The position numbers and the translations under genes were made by a program. Shown here in pieces: positions 26,149-35,018 of a DNA stretch of 64,000 bases (its first letter is position 1; each line of letters starts with the position of its first letter). Source of the DNA: JBHICC01 sp046759385 (GTDB taxonomy: Bacteria; Pseudomonadota; Gammaproteobacteria; Acidiferrobacterales; SPGG2). The notes below the pieces were generated by a model that saw nothing but the letters and a program-made list of their open reading frames with translations, had not been told where the DNA came from and ran no database searches. The stretch spans positions 45,918 to 109,917 of the forward strand of contig JBHICC010000002.1 of NCBI GenBank assembly GCA_046759385.1. Direction: 5' to 3'.

Positions 26149-26151
26149 GAA

Positions 26152-27135
26152 TTAGGCTTTGTATTTTTGCACCACCTGTTCGATCGCACCGAAGATACTC
26201 GCCCCGGAACTGTCCAGCATTTCTATGCGCACGCGATCGCCATAATGCATAAATGGGGTTACCGCCTTTCCCGTATCTATAATCTCGAGCACGCGCCGCT
26301 CGGCAATACAAGAACAACCTCGTGTGAGATCTTCGTTCGAGATCGTACCCGAACCGACAATCGTGCCTGCACTGAGACGTCGGGTTTTTGCCGCATGACT
26401 GACCAAGGCAGGAAAGTCAAACTGCATGTCTGCGCCTGTATCGGGATTCCCGAATAATTCGTCATTGAGAAGGGTGAGTAAAGGCAAGTGAACTTTGCCG
26501 CCGTCCCAAGTTTCGCCGAGCTCATCAGGCGTCACGGCAACAGGGGAAAACGCGCTTGCAGGTTTTCCATGCAGGAAACCGAAGCCTTTCGCGAGTTCTG
26601 CTGGGATCAGGTTACGCAACGATACGTCGTTGACGAGCATGAGCAGCTTGATGTGACCGCGCGCTTCGGACGGCGCTGCACCCATCGGGACATCGTCCGT
26701 GATCACGCTGACTTCGGCTTCAAAGTCCACGCCCCATTTTTCGTCCGCGACGAAAATGGAGTCACGCGGGCCAAGGAAGTCGTCGGATCCTCCTTGATAC
26801 ATCAGCGGATCACTCAAGAAGCTTGGTGGCATCTCCGCCCCGCGCGCCTTACGGACGCGCTCGACATGGGTGAGATAGGCGCTTCCGTCAAGCCATTGAT
26901 AAGCGCGTGGCAAAGGCGAGGCGAGCGCATCGAAATCGAGTTCGAAGCCGTTGATCTTCTTTGTGTTAAGCGCTTCGCACACCGCAGCAAGCGCAGGGGC
27001 CGTGCGTTCCCAGTCTTCGAGTGCAGCTTGCAGGGTGAGGGCGTGTTCAGGGACTTTGCAGGCGCGCGTCAGATTGCGGTTTACGACAATCAGGGTACCA
27101 TCGCTGCCGCCCGACTTAAGTGAAGCAAGCTTCAC
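26152..27135 (-). CDS. fahA: Fumarylacetoacetate hydrolase
   Basis: Cleaves fumarylacetoacetate to fumarate and acetoacetate, the last step of the homogentisate pathway. The protein is 327 residues (FAH bacterial short form). The N-terminus reads (V)KLASLKSGGSDGTLIVV. The metal-site region is VDFEAEVSVITDDVP with LLMLVNDVSLRN and KGFGFLHGKPASAFSPV; GTIVGSGTISNED is also conserved. The GTG start at 27135 overlaps the hmgA stop (GTGA), and this fits the family N-terminus better than the longer frame at 27174. Confidence 0.93.
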   Translation of the reverse strand: MKLASLKSGGSDGTLIVVNRNLTRACKVPEHALTLQAALEDWERTAPALAAVCEALNTKKINGFELDFDALASPLPRAYQWLDGSAYLTHVERVRKARGAEMPPSFLSDPLMYQGGSDDFLGPRDSIFVADEKWGVDFEAEVSVITDDVPMGAAPSEARGHIKLLMLVNDVSLRNLIPAELAKGFGFLHGKPASAFSPVAVTPDELGETWDGGKVHLPLLTLLNDELFGNPDTGADMQFDFPALVSHAAKTRRLSAGTIVGSGTISNEDLTRGCSCIAERRVLEIIDTGKAVTPFMHYGDRVRIEMLDSSGASIFGAIEQVVQKYKA

Positions 27136-28268
27136 GTGTTGCTGTTTTTCCAAGAATCGACATAACCGGTCCACTCGACTTCCGCCAATCGTGTCCCGAC
27201 GTCTAGCGCATCGCGCGTGTCGATCATAACGGCAACTTCGTTCGTTTCCTTGCGGGTAGCCTCTTGCCCGGCTGCAAAGGCCTTCGGGTGCGGACCATGC
27301 GTAATACCGCTTGGATGCAAGGTCAGCATCCCAGGATGGATGTTATCGCGAGAGAAGAACTCGCCACGATGGTAAAAGATCACCTCGTCGTAATCGTCGT
27401 TATTGTGAAAGAAAGGCACCTTAAGTGCCCCGGGGTCGCTTTCGATCGGGCGCGGACAGAACGTGCAAACCACGAAGCGATTGGTGAGGAACGTGGTATG
27501 CGCAGACGGTGGTACATGATAACGATGACTCATGAGTGGTCGAATGTCGCGCCAGTTCAAGCGCACTGGGACTAAAGTGCCATGCCAACCAACAGCATCG
27601 AGCGGGTTGAACGGATAGGTAACAGTACTCAAAGCGCCGCGTCGCTTGACAACGATCTGCCATGGACTGTCAGTCTGCTGGGCGGCGAAGGCGTCGTCGA
27701 TCGATGGCGTCTTCAGTACTGCAGGATCGAAAACAGCGTGATGACCTACAATGCCTTTGTCGGGCAACCGGTAGCTGTCATCGCTGGCCTCGATCAGTAG
27801 AGCGATAAGCGGATCTTTGATCTCCATCCGCCACAAGGTGCCTCTCGGCAACAGCACGTAGTCACCGTCGCCAAACGCGATATGACCGTAATCGCAGAAC
27901 AGATCGCCCTTTCCTTCGTGAATGAATAGCAACTCGTCCCCGTCGGCGTTTCTCACAAGCTCGCTCATCGCCCGTGTAGCCTTCCACAGGCGAACACGCG
28001 CACTTGCATTGGCGAGCAGCTCGGTCGCTTCCCAAGGCGACTCTGACTGGCGCTCGAGCTTGGTGGTGTCGAACGCACGCGGTCGCAGGGGCCCGTCAAC
28101 GGACGTCCAGCTTGTAGGCGGATGTCGGTGATACATCTGCGTCGATGGACCATAGAAGCCTTGCTTCCCGAGTTCGCGTTCGTAGGTATCTTGCGGAAGA
28201 TCAGCGTGGGCTTGCCGAGACACGTTCCCTTCGATCTTGGGGAAGGAGATCCAGTGCGACTTCGCCAT
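27132..28268 (-). CDS. hmgA: Homogentisate 1,2-dioxygenase
   Basis: Opens the homogentisate ring to maleylacetoacetate using Fe(II) and O2. The protein is 378 residues of cupin type. Iron-site region: PFFHNNDDYDEVIFYHRGEFF followed by HPSGITHGPHPKA, providing His, Glu and His ligands. N-terminal homology includes GFYGPSTQMYHRHPPTSW. GGAG lies eight bases before the ATG, which is one base after the hppD stop. The C-terminal GTGA couples it to fahA. Confidence 0.92.
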   Translation of the reverse strand: MAKSHWISFPKIEGNVSRQAHADLPQDTYERELGKQGFYGPSTQMYHRHPPTSWTSVDGPLRPRAFDTTKLERQSESPWEATELLANASARVRLWKATRAMSELVRNADGDELLFIHEGKGDLFCDYGHIAFGDGDYVLLPRGTLWRMEIKDPLIALLIEASDDSYRLPDKGIVGHHAVFDPAVLKTPSIDDAFAAQQTDSPWQIVVKRRGALSTVTYPFNPLDAVGWHGTLVPVRLNWRDIRPLMSHRYHVPPSAHTTFLTNRFVVCTFCPRPIESDPGALKVPFFHNNDDYDEVIFYHRGEFFSRDNIHPGMLTLHPSGITHGPHPKAFAAGQEATRKETNEVAVMIDTRDALDVGTRLAEVEWTGYVDSWKNSNT

Positions 28269-28269
28269 T

Positions 28270-29325
28270 TCAGATCACTCCGCGAGCCACTTGATCGCGC
28301 TCGATCGCCTCGAACAGAGCCTGGAAATTGCCCTCACCGAAACCCTGATTGCCCTTGCGTTGGATGATCTCGAAGAAGATCGGACCGATTACGGTCTCGG
28401 TGAATATCTGCAACAGCAAGCCGAGATCCTTACGAGGTGCACCGTCAATTAGAATGCGATTGCGCCGTAGCCGCTTCAAGTCTTCACCATGGTCTGGAAT
28501 GCGCTTCTCAATCGCCTCGTAATAGGTGTCAGGCGTGTCCATAAACTTGACATGCTGGCCACTTAGCGCTTCGACGGTGCTGTAGATGTCGTCCGTGGCG
28601 AGCGCGATATGCTGAATTCCCTCCCCGCGGTAATCCTCCAGGTATTCCTGAATCTGCGATTTCGCATCCGAAGGTTCATTAATGGGAATACGGATTTTCC
28701 CGCAGGGACTGGTCATCGCGCGCGACTTCAGCCCCGTCGCCTTGCCGTGGATGTCGAAGAAACGCGTCTCGCGGAAGTTAAACAGCCGCTCATAAAAGCT
28801 AGCCCAAAGATCCATGCGACCCTTGTGCACATTGTGAGTGAGGTGGTCAACATACGCGAGCCCGACACCTGTCGGACGCGAAGGCACGCCGTCGATCGGC
28901 ACGAAGTCAACGTCATAGATCGAGCGGTCACCATAGCGATCGATGAGATAAATAAGACTGCCACCGATTCCACGGATTGCGGGTATGTTTAGCTCCATGG
29001 GCCCGACGCGGCCTTCATAAGGTTCGGCGCCAAGCTCAACGGAACGTTCGTACGCATAGGCCGCGTCTTTGACTCTTATCCCAAATGCGCACACGGAGGG
29101 CCCGTGTACTTTCGCAAAGGCCTGAGCAAAGCTTTGCGGTTCGCGGTTGACGATGAAGTTGATATCACCCTGACGATAAAGCATCACGTCCTTAGAGCGG
29201 TGATGCGCTACCGCGGTGAAACCCATCTTTTGGAATAGCGCCTCGAGTAAGCCGGTATCAGGCCCCGTGTACTCGATGAACTCGAAACCATCTGTGCCCA
29301 TGAGGTTTTCGGCAGGAGAGCTCAT
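28270..29325 (-). CDS. hppD: 4-hydroxyphenylpyruvate dioxygenase
   Basis: Converts 4-hydroxyphenylpyruvate to homogentisate. The protein is 351 residues with two vicinal-oxygen-chelate domains. Fe(II) ligands are visible: His in VDHLTHNV, His in IQHIALATDD and Glu in FFEIIQRKGNQGFGEGNF. First gene of the hppD-hmgA-fahA-maiA set; preceded by AGAGG and a 115-base gap after the kynureninase gene that may hold its own promoter. Confidence 0.96.
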   Translation of the reverse strand: MSSPAENLMGTDGFEFIEYTGPDTGLLEALFQKMGFTAVAHHRSKDVMLYRQGDINFIVNREPQSFAQAFAKVHGPSVCAFGIRVKDAAYAYERSVELGAEPYEGRVGPMELNIPAIRGIGGSLIYLIDRYGDRSIYDVDFVPIDGVPSRPTGVGLAYVDHLTHNVHKGRMDLWASFYERLFNFRETRFFDIHGKATGLKSRAMTSPCGKIRIPINEPSDAKSQIQEYLEDYRGEGIQHIALATDDIYSTVEALSGQHVKFMDTPDTYYEAIEKRIPDHGEDLKRLRRNRILIDGAPRKDLGLLLQIFTETVIGPIFFEIIQRKGNQGFGEGNFQALFEAIERDQVARGVI

Positions 29326-29440
29326 AAGCAGCCTCTGTTCGGTCTAACAGATCCTTGCGTGTTCAAATGCACCCCTGAAAAAGTCTATCCGTTTACTTCC
29401 TGGGTCGAGGAGTCCCTAGCCAAAATATAGACCAACCGAC

Positions 29441-30676
29441 TCAGCCGGCGTTCCGTTCGCGAACGCCTCGTTCGCTCCGCAGGGTCTGGGCCAAGCGCGC
29501 CACAGCCTCTGTAAGCTCTTGTTCTGTATTGAGAATATCTGGACAAAGGCGCAGCATCCGCTCGCGTGCGTCGGCGATAACGCCTTGTTGCCGCAGCCGT
29601 CTAGCGAGGTCCACGCTGCGTTCGTGCGGGGTTGCTAGAAATGCGCCGCGCTGCTCCGGCGTGCCGATGACCGACACGCGTTGCTCGGCCAGCAGTTCTT
29701 CCAGGTACCGCTGCTGGCGCAAGGAATAGTCGCGGAGTCGTTCGACACCCAGCGCAAGAACGAACTCAAGCCCCGCACGTGCCTGGTAAAACGGTAGGAT
29801 TGCCGGTGTAGATTCCAAAAAAGCATCGCCTCCCCCGGAAAATCGTGGCCTCGCTGTACGCTCGAAATCAAGGGGCGCCGCAAGCGCGAACCAGCCTGTG
29901 TCGAGTGTTTGAAATGTGCCATCAAGATGTCGTGGATGCAGATAAAGCCAGCCTGCACCCGTGCCACCGCGCAGATATTTGTAACAGCCACCGATTGCAA
30001 AATCAGCGTTCAGCTCTTGCACATCTACTGGCATTGCACCGGCGGCGTGATAGAGGTCAACGAGCACCAAGGTGCCGCGCGCCTGTGCGTTGGCAATGGC
30101 AGTCTGTAGCCCATGGAGTAACTGACCAGTGCTATACAGGACTAACGATACCACCAGCAATCGGGTGGACTTGTCGAGCGCGTTCAGTATGTCTTCTACC
30201 TGGTATGAGCCAGTGGCGTCAGGTTCTACATACGTTATGTCAATGCGGCCGCGTTGTGCATACACTTTGAGAACGGTGTCGATCGAGTCGAACTCGTCGC
30301 ACGTAGTCACGACACCAATGCGTTCGTCAAAGCAGTTCAATACAGCCCGCAACCCCTGCCCAGCACTAGCTTTGGGTACGATACAATCAGCGCGTGCCGC
30401 TTTAATCAGTCTCGCAACGCGGTGGCGAAATGCCTCGCGCTCACTAAGCCAGTCGTCCCAAGCTGCATCCATGCGCTCATACCAGAACCGCATCGCTTCC
30501 TGGACATCGACGGAAGTCTGATCTAGTGGACGGCCCAGCGAATGATTGGCTAGGTAGATTTCTTTGCCGGCATGCTGCAATGCCCGTGAGAACAGCGGGT
30601 GGATGTGTTGAACCAATGCGGCTTCGGAGAACGCTGCGTCACCCAGACCGGCGACGGCGCCTTGAATATCAGTCAC
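29441..30676 (-). CDS. kynU: Kynureninase
   Basis: PLP enzyme that converts kynurenine to anthranilate and alanine. The protein is 411 residues, fold type I (aminotransferase class V). The PLP lysine is in GGCYKYLRGGTGAGWLY; DLYHAAGAMPVDV and YLANHSLGRPLDQT are also conserved. The longer open frame upstream would run through the TDO gene, so I chose GTG 30676, which overlaps the TDO stop (GTGA). No kynurenine formamidase lies between or beside these genes. Confidence 0.88.
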   Translation of the reverse strand: MTDIQGAVAGLGDAAFSEAALVQHIHPLFSRALQHAGKEIYLANHSLGRPLDQTSVDVQEAMRFWYERMDAAWDDWLSEREAFRHRVARLIKAARADCIVPKASAGQGLRAVLNCFDERIGVVTTCDEFDSIDTVLKVYAQRGRIDITYVEPDATGSYQVEDILNALDKSTRLLVVSLVLYSTGQLLHGLQTAIANAQARGTLVLVDLYHAAGAMPVDVQELNADFAIGGCYKYLRGGTGAGWLYLHPRHLDGTFQTLDTGWFALAAPLDFERTARPRFSGGGDAFLESTPAILPFYQARAGLEFVLALGVERLRDYSLRQQRYLEELLAEQRVSVIGTPEQRGAFLATPHERSVDLARRLRQQGVIADARERMLRLCPDILNTEQELTEAVARLAQTLRSERGVRERNAG

Positions 30677-31536
30677 TGCTCCGGGCCGATCTCGGTGCGT
30701 ACATCGTATAGCTCCGGGAAAAATCGTTGGTCCAACACACGGCGTAGGAACGCTACCCCGGATGAACCGCCTGTTCCGCGCTTGTAGCCGATGATGCGTT
30801 CGACCGTTTTCATATGACGAAAGCGCCACAACTGAAATTGCTCTTCGACATCGACCAACTTTTCGCACATAGCGTAGGGATCCCAGTGGTCATGCGGCGC
30901 GTCATATATCTGTTTAAACACAGGAATGAGTCCTTCGTTGCGCTGATAAGGACGCGACCAGTCGCGCTCTACGCTACCTTCAGGTACGGCGTAGCCTTGT
31001 CGATGGAGATGACGTAAGAACTCGTCGTAGATACTGGGGCTTTCCAATGTTCGCTTAAGCTCGTCATAAGTCTCGCGATCGTACTGGAAGACCGCAAGCA
31101 TGTCTCGATCCTTGTTGCCGAGAGTGTACTCGATGGCACGATATTGCGGCGATTGAATTCCTGAGGCATGGCCCAGTACATGCCTAAACTTGACGTATTC
31201 ACTCGGTGTTAGCGTAGACAGAACGGCCCATTGCTCGAACAGCTGGAGTTGAATTAGCTTGACTCTTGCAAGGATCTTGAAACAGGGGTTCAAGTTGTCA
31301 GCCTTGATATGCTCAATAGCAGCACGCAACTCGTGAAGCACGAGCTTCATCCATAGCTCGGACGTCTGGTGTTGTATGATGAACAGCAGCTCGTCGTGGT
31401 GCGGTGGGCTGCTAAGCGGCTTTTGCGCGTCGAGCAGTTGATCAAGGCGCAAGTAGCGCGCATAGGTCAACTGACCGCGGAGGTCAAACTCGATTGCCTC
31501 GTTTTGCGCGCTGTCCTTTTTCGTATGACTGGCCAC
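30673..31536 (-). CDS. Tryptophan 2,3-dioxygenase
   Basis: Heme dioxygenase that opens tryptophan to N-formylkynurenine. Segments typical of TDO: LTYARYLRLDQLL, HHDELLFIIQHQTSELWMKL, FRHVLGHASGIQS and the heme/substrate loop FRHMKTVERIIGYKRGTGGSSG (proximal His in FRHMKT). Start uncertain: TTG at 31596 gives 307 residues but sits next to a TATTAT box, so I prefer GTG 31536 (287 residues, normal for bacterial TDO). It is divergent from the leucine dehydrogenase gene. Confidence 0.93.
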   Translation of the reverse strand: MASHTKKDSAQNEAIEFDLRGQLTYARYLRLDQLLDAQKPLSSPPHHDELLFIIQHQTSELWMKLVLHELRAAIEHIKADNLNPCFKILARVKLIQLQLFEQWAVLSTLTPSEYVKFRHVLGHASGIQSPQYRAIEYTLGNKDRDMLAVFQYDRETYDELKRTLESPSIYDEFLRHLHRQGYAVPEGSVERDWSRPYQRNEGLIPVFKQIYDAPHDHWDPYAMCEKLVDVEEQFQLWRFRHMKTVERIIGYKRGTGGSSGVAFLRRVLDQRFFPELYDVRTEIGPEQ

Positions 31537-31743
31537 GCTCAGTCTTGAGCTGTTAGATGGGAACCCTTGTCCGCAAGCCAGCGGTTGCACATACAACGGC
31601 TATAATAAGTCTAGCAGAAGCTCTGGCCTTGAAAGCGGACCGATGTTCGTGTCCACCGAGGGCGCGTTTTGGGCTAGCGAAACTCCGGCTTCGTGCGCCA
31701 ATGGTGAAGTCTTCATAAGGTTTCAGTTATCCTTATATAGGGT

Positions 31744-32841
31744 ATGACTCTCCCGCAGGCAATGCAGTCAGCCGCAGCGCCGAAGCGACCCCTCGGCACG
31801 GGCGCAGACGTGTTCGAGCAAGCCCTTGCGCAGGGCTTTGGCGATGTCCACTTTAAGGTCGATTCGACCACCGGCCTGGCAGCGATCATCGCAATTCACA
31901 ATACACAGCTCGGACCGGCATTGGGTGGATGTCGCTGTATTCCCTATCGCTCCGCTGAAGCCGCATTGTTTGACGCGATGCGACTTGCACGTGGCATGAC
32001 TTATAAGGCCGCCATCTCCGGTTTGGCCTCCGGTGGCGGCAAGGCGGTATTAATACGGCCACCGGAAATCAACGATCGCGAGGCCTATTTCGAAAGTTTT
32101 GGCCGCTTCGTCGACCAACTCGGCGGACGTTACATCACCGCCGTCGATAGCGGCACAAGCGTATCGGACATGGATATCATAGCGCGCTGCACCAAGCATG
32201 TAGCCTGTACTTCAGAAAGTCGTGCCGGCACCGGCGACCCCTCGCCGCACACGGCGGTAGGCGTGCGCCGGGGGATCGAAGCGGCGGTGAAATTCAGGTT
32301 GAATAAAGACGATCTCGACGGTGTGCACGTGGCGATACAGGGCGTCGGCCATGTCGGTTATTCACTCGCGAGAGACTTAGCTGGGCGCGGCGCGAAGCTT
32401 ACTGTTAGCGACATGAATCAGCGCGCCACCCAACGTTGCGCTGATGAGTTTGGTGCCGTTGTGGCGGCGCCAGAGCGGATCTACGACATACCAAGCGACG
32501 TGTTCGCGCCCTGTGCGTTGGGTGCGATCATCAACGACGATACTCTGCCACGGCTTAATACCCGCATCGTCGCCGGCGCGGCCAATAATCAGCTTGCCGA
32601 GGTCCGACATGGCGATGAGTTACACAAGCGTGGAATAGTGTACGCTCCAGATTATTTGGTTAATGCCGGCGGTATTATTCAGATCATCATCGAAGATGAA
32701 TCCGAAATAAACGAGAAGATTCTAAATATTTATAATACGCTTGCGAGCATCTTGGAGCGATCAGCGGCAACAAACACCGCTCCCCATCGCGTCGCAGACA
32801 TCATGGTCGACGCGATGCTATCGGGGCAGCGCTCATCTTGA
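31744..32841 (+). CDS. Leucine (Leu/Phe/Val) dehydrogenase
   Basis: NAD-dependent oxidative deaminase of branched-chain amino acids, 365 residues. Active-site region: LGPALGGCRCIPY, RGMTYKAAISGLASGGGKAV (catalytic Lys) and ITAVDSGTSVSDMD. The Rossmann motif is AIQGVGHVGYSLA. It opens the leucine-catabolism block. A TATATA box lies only five bases before the ATG, so the message would be nearly leaderless, or the true start is the ATG at 31762. Confidence 0.93.
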   Translation: MTLPQAMQSAAAPKRPLGTGADVFEQALAQGFGDVHFKVDSTTGLAAIIAIHNTQLGPALGGCRCIPYRSAEAALFDAMRLARGMTYKAAISGLASGGGKAVLIRPPEINDREAYFESFGRFVDQLGGRYITAVDSGTSVSDMDIIARCTKHVACTSESRAGTGDPSPHTAVGVRRGIEAAVKFRLNKDDLDGVHVAIQGVGHVGYSLARDLAGRGAKLTVSDMNQRATQRCADEFGAVVAAPERIYDIPSDVFAPCALGAIINDDTLPRLNTRIVAGAANNQLAEVRHGDELHKRGIVYAPDYLVNAGGIIQIIIEDESEINEKILNIYNTLASILERSAATNTAPHRVADIMVDAMLSGQRSS

Positions 32842-32896
32842 GCTGACATAATTAACACCAATAACGAGCAATCCGCGTCTGGAAGGAAACAACGCG

Positions 32897-34045
32897 ATGA
32901 CCCACATCGATAAAACGGCCGTTGGCCAACGGGTGCCAGATAGTGATGCACAGGCGACAGTGCCCGCAGGCGAATGCGTCGCGAGTTTCGAAATCCTCTA
33001 CACACAGTTCCTTGACTCTACTTCGCAAGTAAAGGGCCCGCTCCCAGATTTTGCGCAAGATCCAAACAATCTGCTGTCGCTTTACCGTGCCATGGTGCGC
33101 ACGCGCCTTTTCGATAAAAAGGCGATCGCATTGCAGCGAACCGGACAGCTTGGCACATATGCTTCAGCATTAGGGCAGGAAGCCAGCTTTGTCGGGGTCG
33201 GCGCCGTAATGCAGCCCGAGGATGTGTTACTGCCGACCTACCGGGAGTGCGGCACGATGTTCGAGCGCGGCGTCAGTATGAAGGAACTGCTACTTTACTG
33301 GGGGGGTGACGAACGTGGTATGGATTATGTTGGACCGCGCGAGGATTTCCCGATCTGTATCCCGATCGCGACCCATGTGGCGCACGCTGTCGGTGTGGCC
33401 TATGCGATCAAGCTAAGAGAGCAGCCACGTGTCGCGGTTTGTATGCTGGGTGACGGTGCCACGTCTAAGGGCGACTTTTATGAGGCGCTGAACCTCGCTG
33501 GCGTGTGGCAGCTCCCTGTGCTTTTCGTCGTATGTAATAACCAGTGGGCGATCTCGGTACCGCGAGTTGCCCAGACCTCCGCCGAGACCTTGGCGCAGAA
33601 AGCTATTGCCGCCGGGATCGAGGGCAAGCAAGTGGATGGCAACGATGTGATTGCGGTGCGCTACGCTGCCGAGCAAGCCATCGCGAAGGCGCGGCGTGGC
33701 GATGGCCCGTATCTTATCGAAGCCCTGAGTTATCGCATGGGTGATCACACCACGGCAGATGACGCCAGCCGCTATCGAACCGAAGCGGAGCTTAACGAGC
33801 AGTGGAAATTCGACCCGATCAAACGGCTGCACGATTATCTGGTGGCAAACGGGCATTGGAGTGATGACGCGGAAAAGAAACTAAGTGAACAATGTAGTGC
33901 CGAGATTGACCAGGCAGTCAAGGAATATCTAGCGACACCCGCGCCGCCCCCGGAGGCCATGTTCGATTATCTCCATGAGACTCTGCCGACTGCCTTTGCG
34001 GAGCAACGTGAACAAGCTCGTACCCGAGGACCACGTGGTGCCTGA
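32897..34045 (+). CDS. Branched-chain 2-oxoacid dehydrogenase E1 alpha subunit
   Basis: Thiamine-diphosphate-dependent decarboxylase alpha chain, 382 residues. The ThDP motif GDGATSKGDF...NN is visible. The substrate/cofactor regions GTYASALGQEASFVG, PTYRECGTMF and SYRMGDHTTADDASRY (phosphorylation-loop region) are present. PdhA-type sequences are close relatives; the neighbours (leucine dehydrogenase upstream; MCC and HMG-CoA lyase downstream) favour branched-chain substrates. The tail overlaps the E1 beta start. AAGGA precedes the ATG. Confidence 0.88.
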   Translation: MTHIDKTAVGQRVPDSDAQATVPAGECVASFEILYTQFLDSTSQVKGPLPDFAQDPNNLLSLYRAMVRTRLFDKKAIALQRTGQLGTYASALGQEASFVGVGAVMQPEDVLLPTYRECGTMFERGVSMKELLLYWGGDERGMDYVGPREDFPICIPIATHVAHAVGVAYAIKLREQPRVAVCMLGDGATSKGDFYEALNLAGVWQLPVLFVVCNNQWAISVPRVAQTSAETLAQKAIAAGIEGKQVDGNDVIAVRYAAEQAIAKARRGDGPYLIEALSYRMGDHTTADDASRYRTEAELNEQWKFDPIKRLHDYLVANGHWSDDAEKKLSEQCSAEIDQAVKEYLATPAPPPEAMFDYLHETLPTAFAEQREQARTRGPRGA

Positions 34046-35018
34046 GGTCACCTTGGTCGAAGCGGTTAACCTGGCGTTGGCGCATGAGATGCAAGCGGAT
34101 GGGGACGTGGTGGTATTAGGGGAGGATGTCGGCACTAACGGCGGGGTGTTCCGGGCCACGGTGGGTTTACAAGAGCGCTTCGGCAAAGCGCGCGTGATGG
34201 ACACGCCGCTTGCCGAGGCATTGATCGCGGGCATGTCGATCGGCATGGCAGCTCAGGGGTTGCGGCCGGTGCCTGAGGTCCAGTTCATGGGGTTCATCTA
34301 TCCCACAATTGATCAGATGTTGAACCATGCCGCGCGTTTGCGCTACCGGACTCGCGGTCGGCTCACGTGCCCGATGGTGCTGCGCGCACCGTTCGGCGGC
34401 GGTATCCATGCCCCTGAGCATCATTCGGAAAGTACGGAATCGATGTTCGCGCACATCCCCGGTCTACGAGTGGTTATTCCTTCGTCACCTTCACGCGCTT
34501 ACGGCCTGTTACTGGCGGCGATTCGCGATTCTGACCCGGTGGTCTTTCTTGAGCCCAAGCGTATCTATCGTCTGATTAAACAAGACGTCGAAGACAACGG
34601 CGAGGCGCTACCGCTGGATGTCTGTTTCGTGTTGCGGGAAGGAACGGACATTACGTTGGTAACTTGGGGTGCGATGACACACGAAACGACTCTGGCTGCG
34701 GAGCAACTTGCCAATGAAGGGATCAGCGCGGAGGTAATCGATGTAGCGACGATTAAACCGCTAGACATGGAAACGATCCTTCAGTCGGTAGCGAAAACGG
34801 GACGCTGTGTGATCATCCACGAAGCGGCGCGCACAGCGGGGATGGGCGCCGAGATTGCAGCACAGTTGGCGGAACGCGGTCTACTTAGTCTGTTCGCACC
34901 CGTACAGCGTGTCGCCGGCTATGATACGGTGATGCCGTTATACCGACTAGAAAAGGAGTACATGCCAGATACGGAGCGCATTATGGCGGCTGCGAAGCAA
35001 ACGATGGAGATGACATGA
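34008..35018 (+). CDS. Branched-chain 2-oxoacid dehydrogenase E1 beta subunit
   Basis: Transketolase-like beta chain of E1, 336 residues. Family segments: VVVLGEDVGTNGGVFRAT, DTPLAEALIAGMSIGMA, FGGGIHAPEHHSESTE and VVFLEPKRIYR. I chose GTG 34008 because it has GGAG five bases upstream; the longer frame from 33975 and a start at 34035 are alternatives. It overlaps E1 alpha by 38 bases and E2 by four bases (ATGA), so all three subunits should be co-translated. Confidence 0.9.
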   Translation: MNKLVPEDHVVPEVTLVEAVNLALAHEMQADGDVVVLGEDVGTNGGVFRATVGLQERFGKARVMDTPLAEALIAGMSIGMAAQGLRPVPEVQFMGFIYPTIDQMLNHAARLRYRTRGRLTCPMVLRAPFGGGIHAPEHHSESTESMFAHIPGLRVVIPSSPSRAYGLLLAAIRDSDPVVFLEPKRIYRLIKQDVEDNGEALPLDVCFVLREGTDITLVTWGAMTHETTLAAEQLANEGISAEVIDVATIKPLDMETILQSVAKTGRCVIIHEAARTAGMGAEIAAQLAERGLLSLFAPVQRVAGYDTVMPLYRLEKEYMPDTERIMAAAKQTMEMT

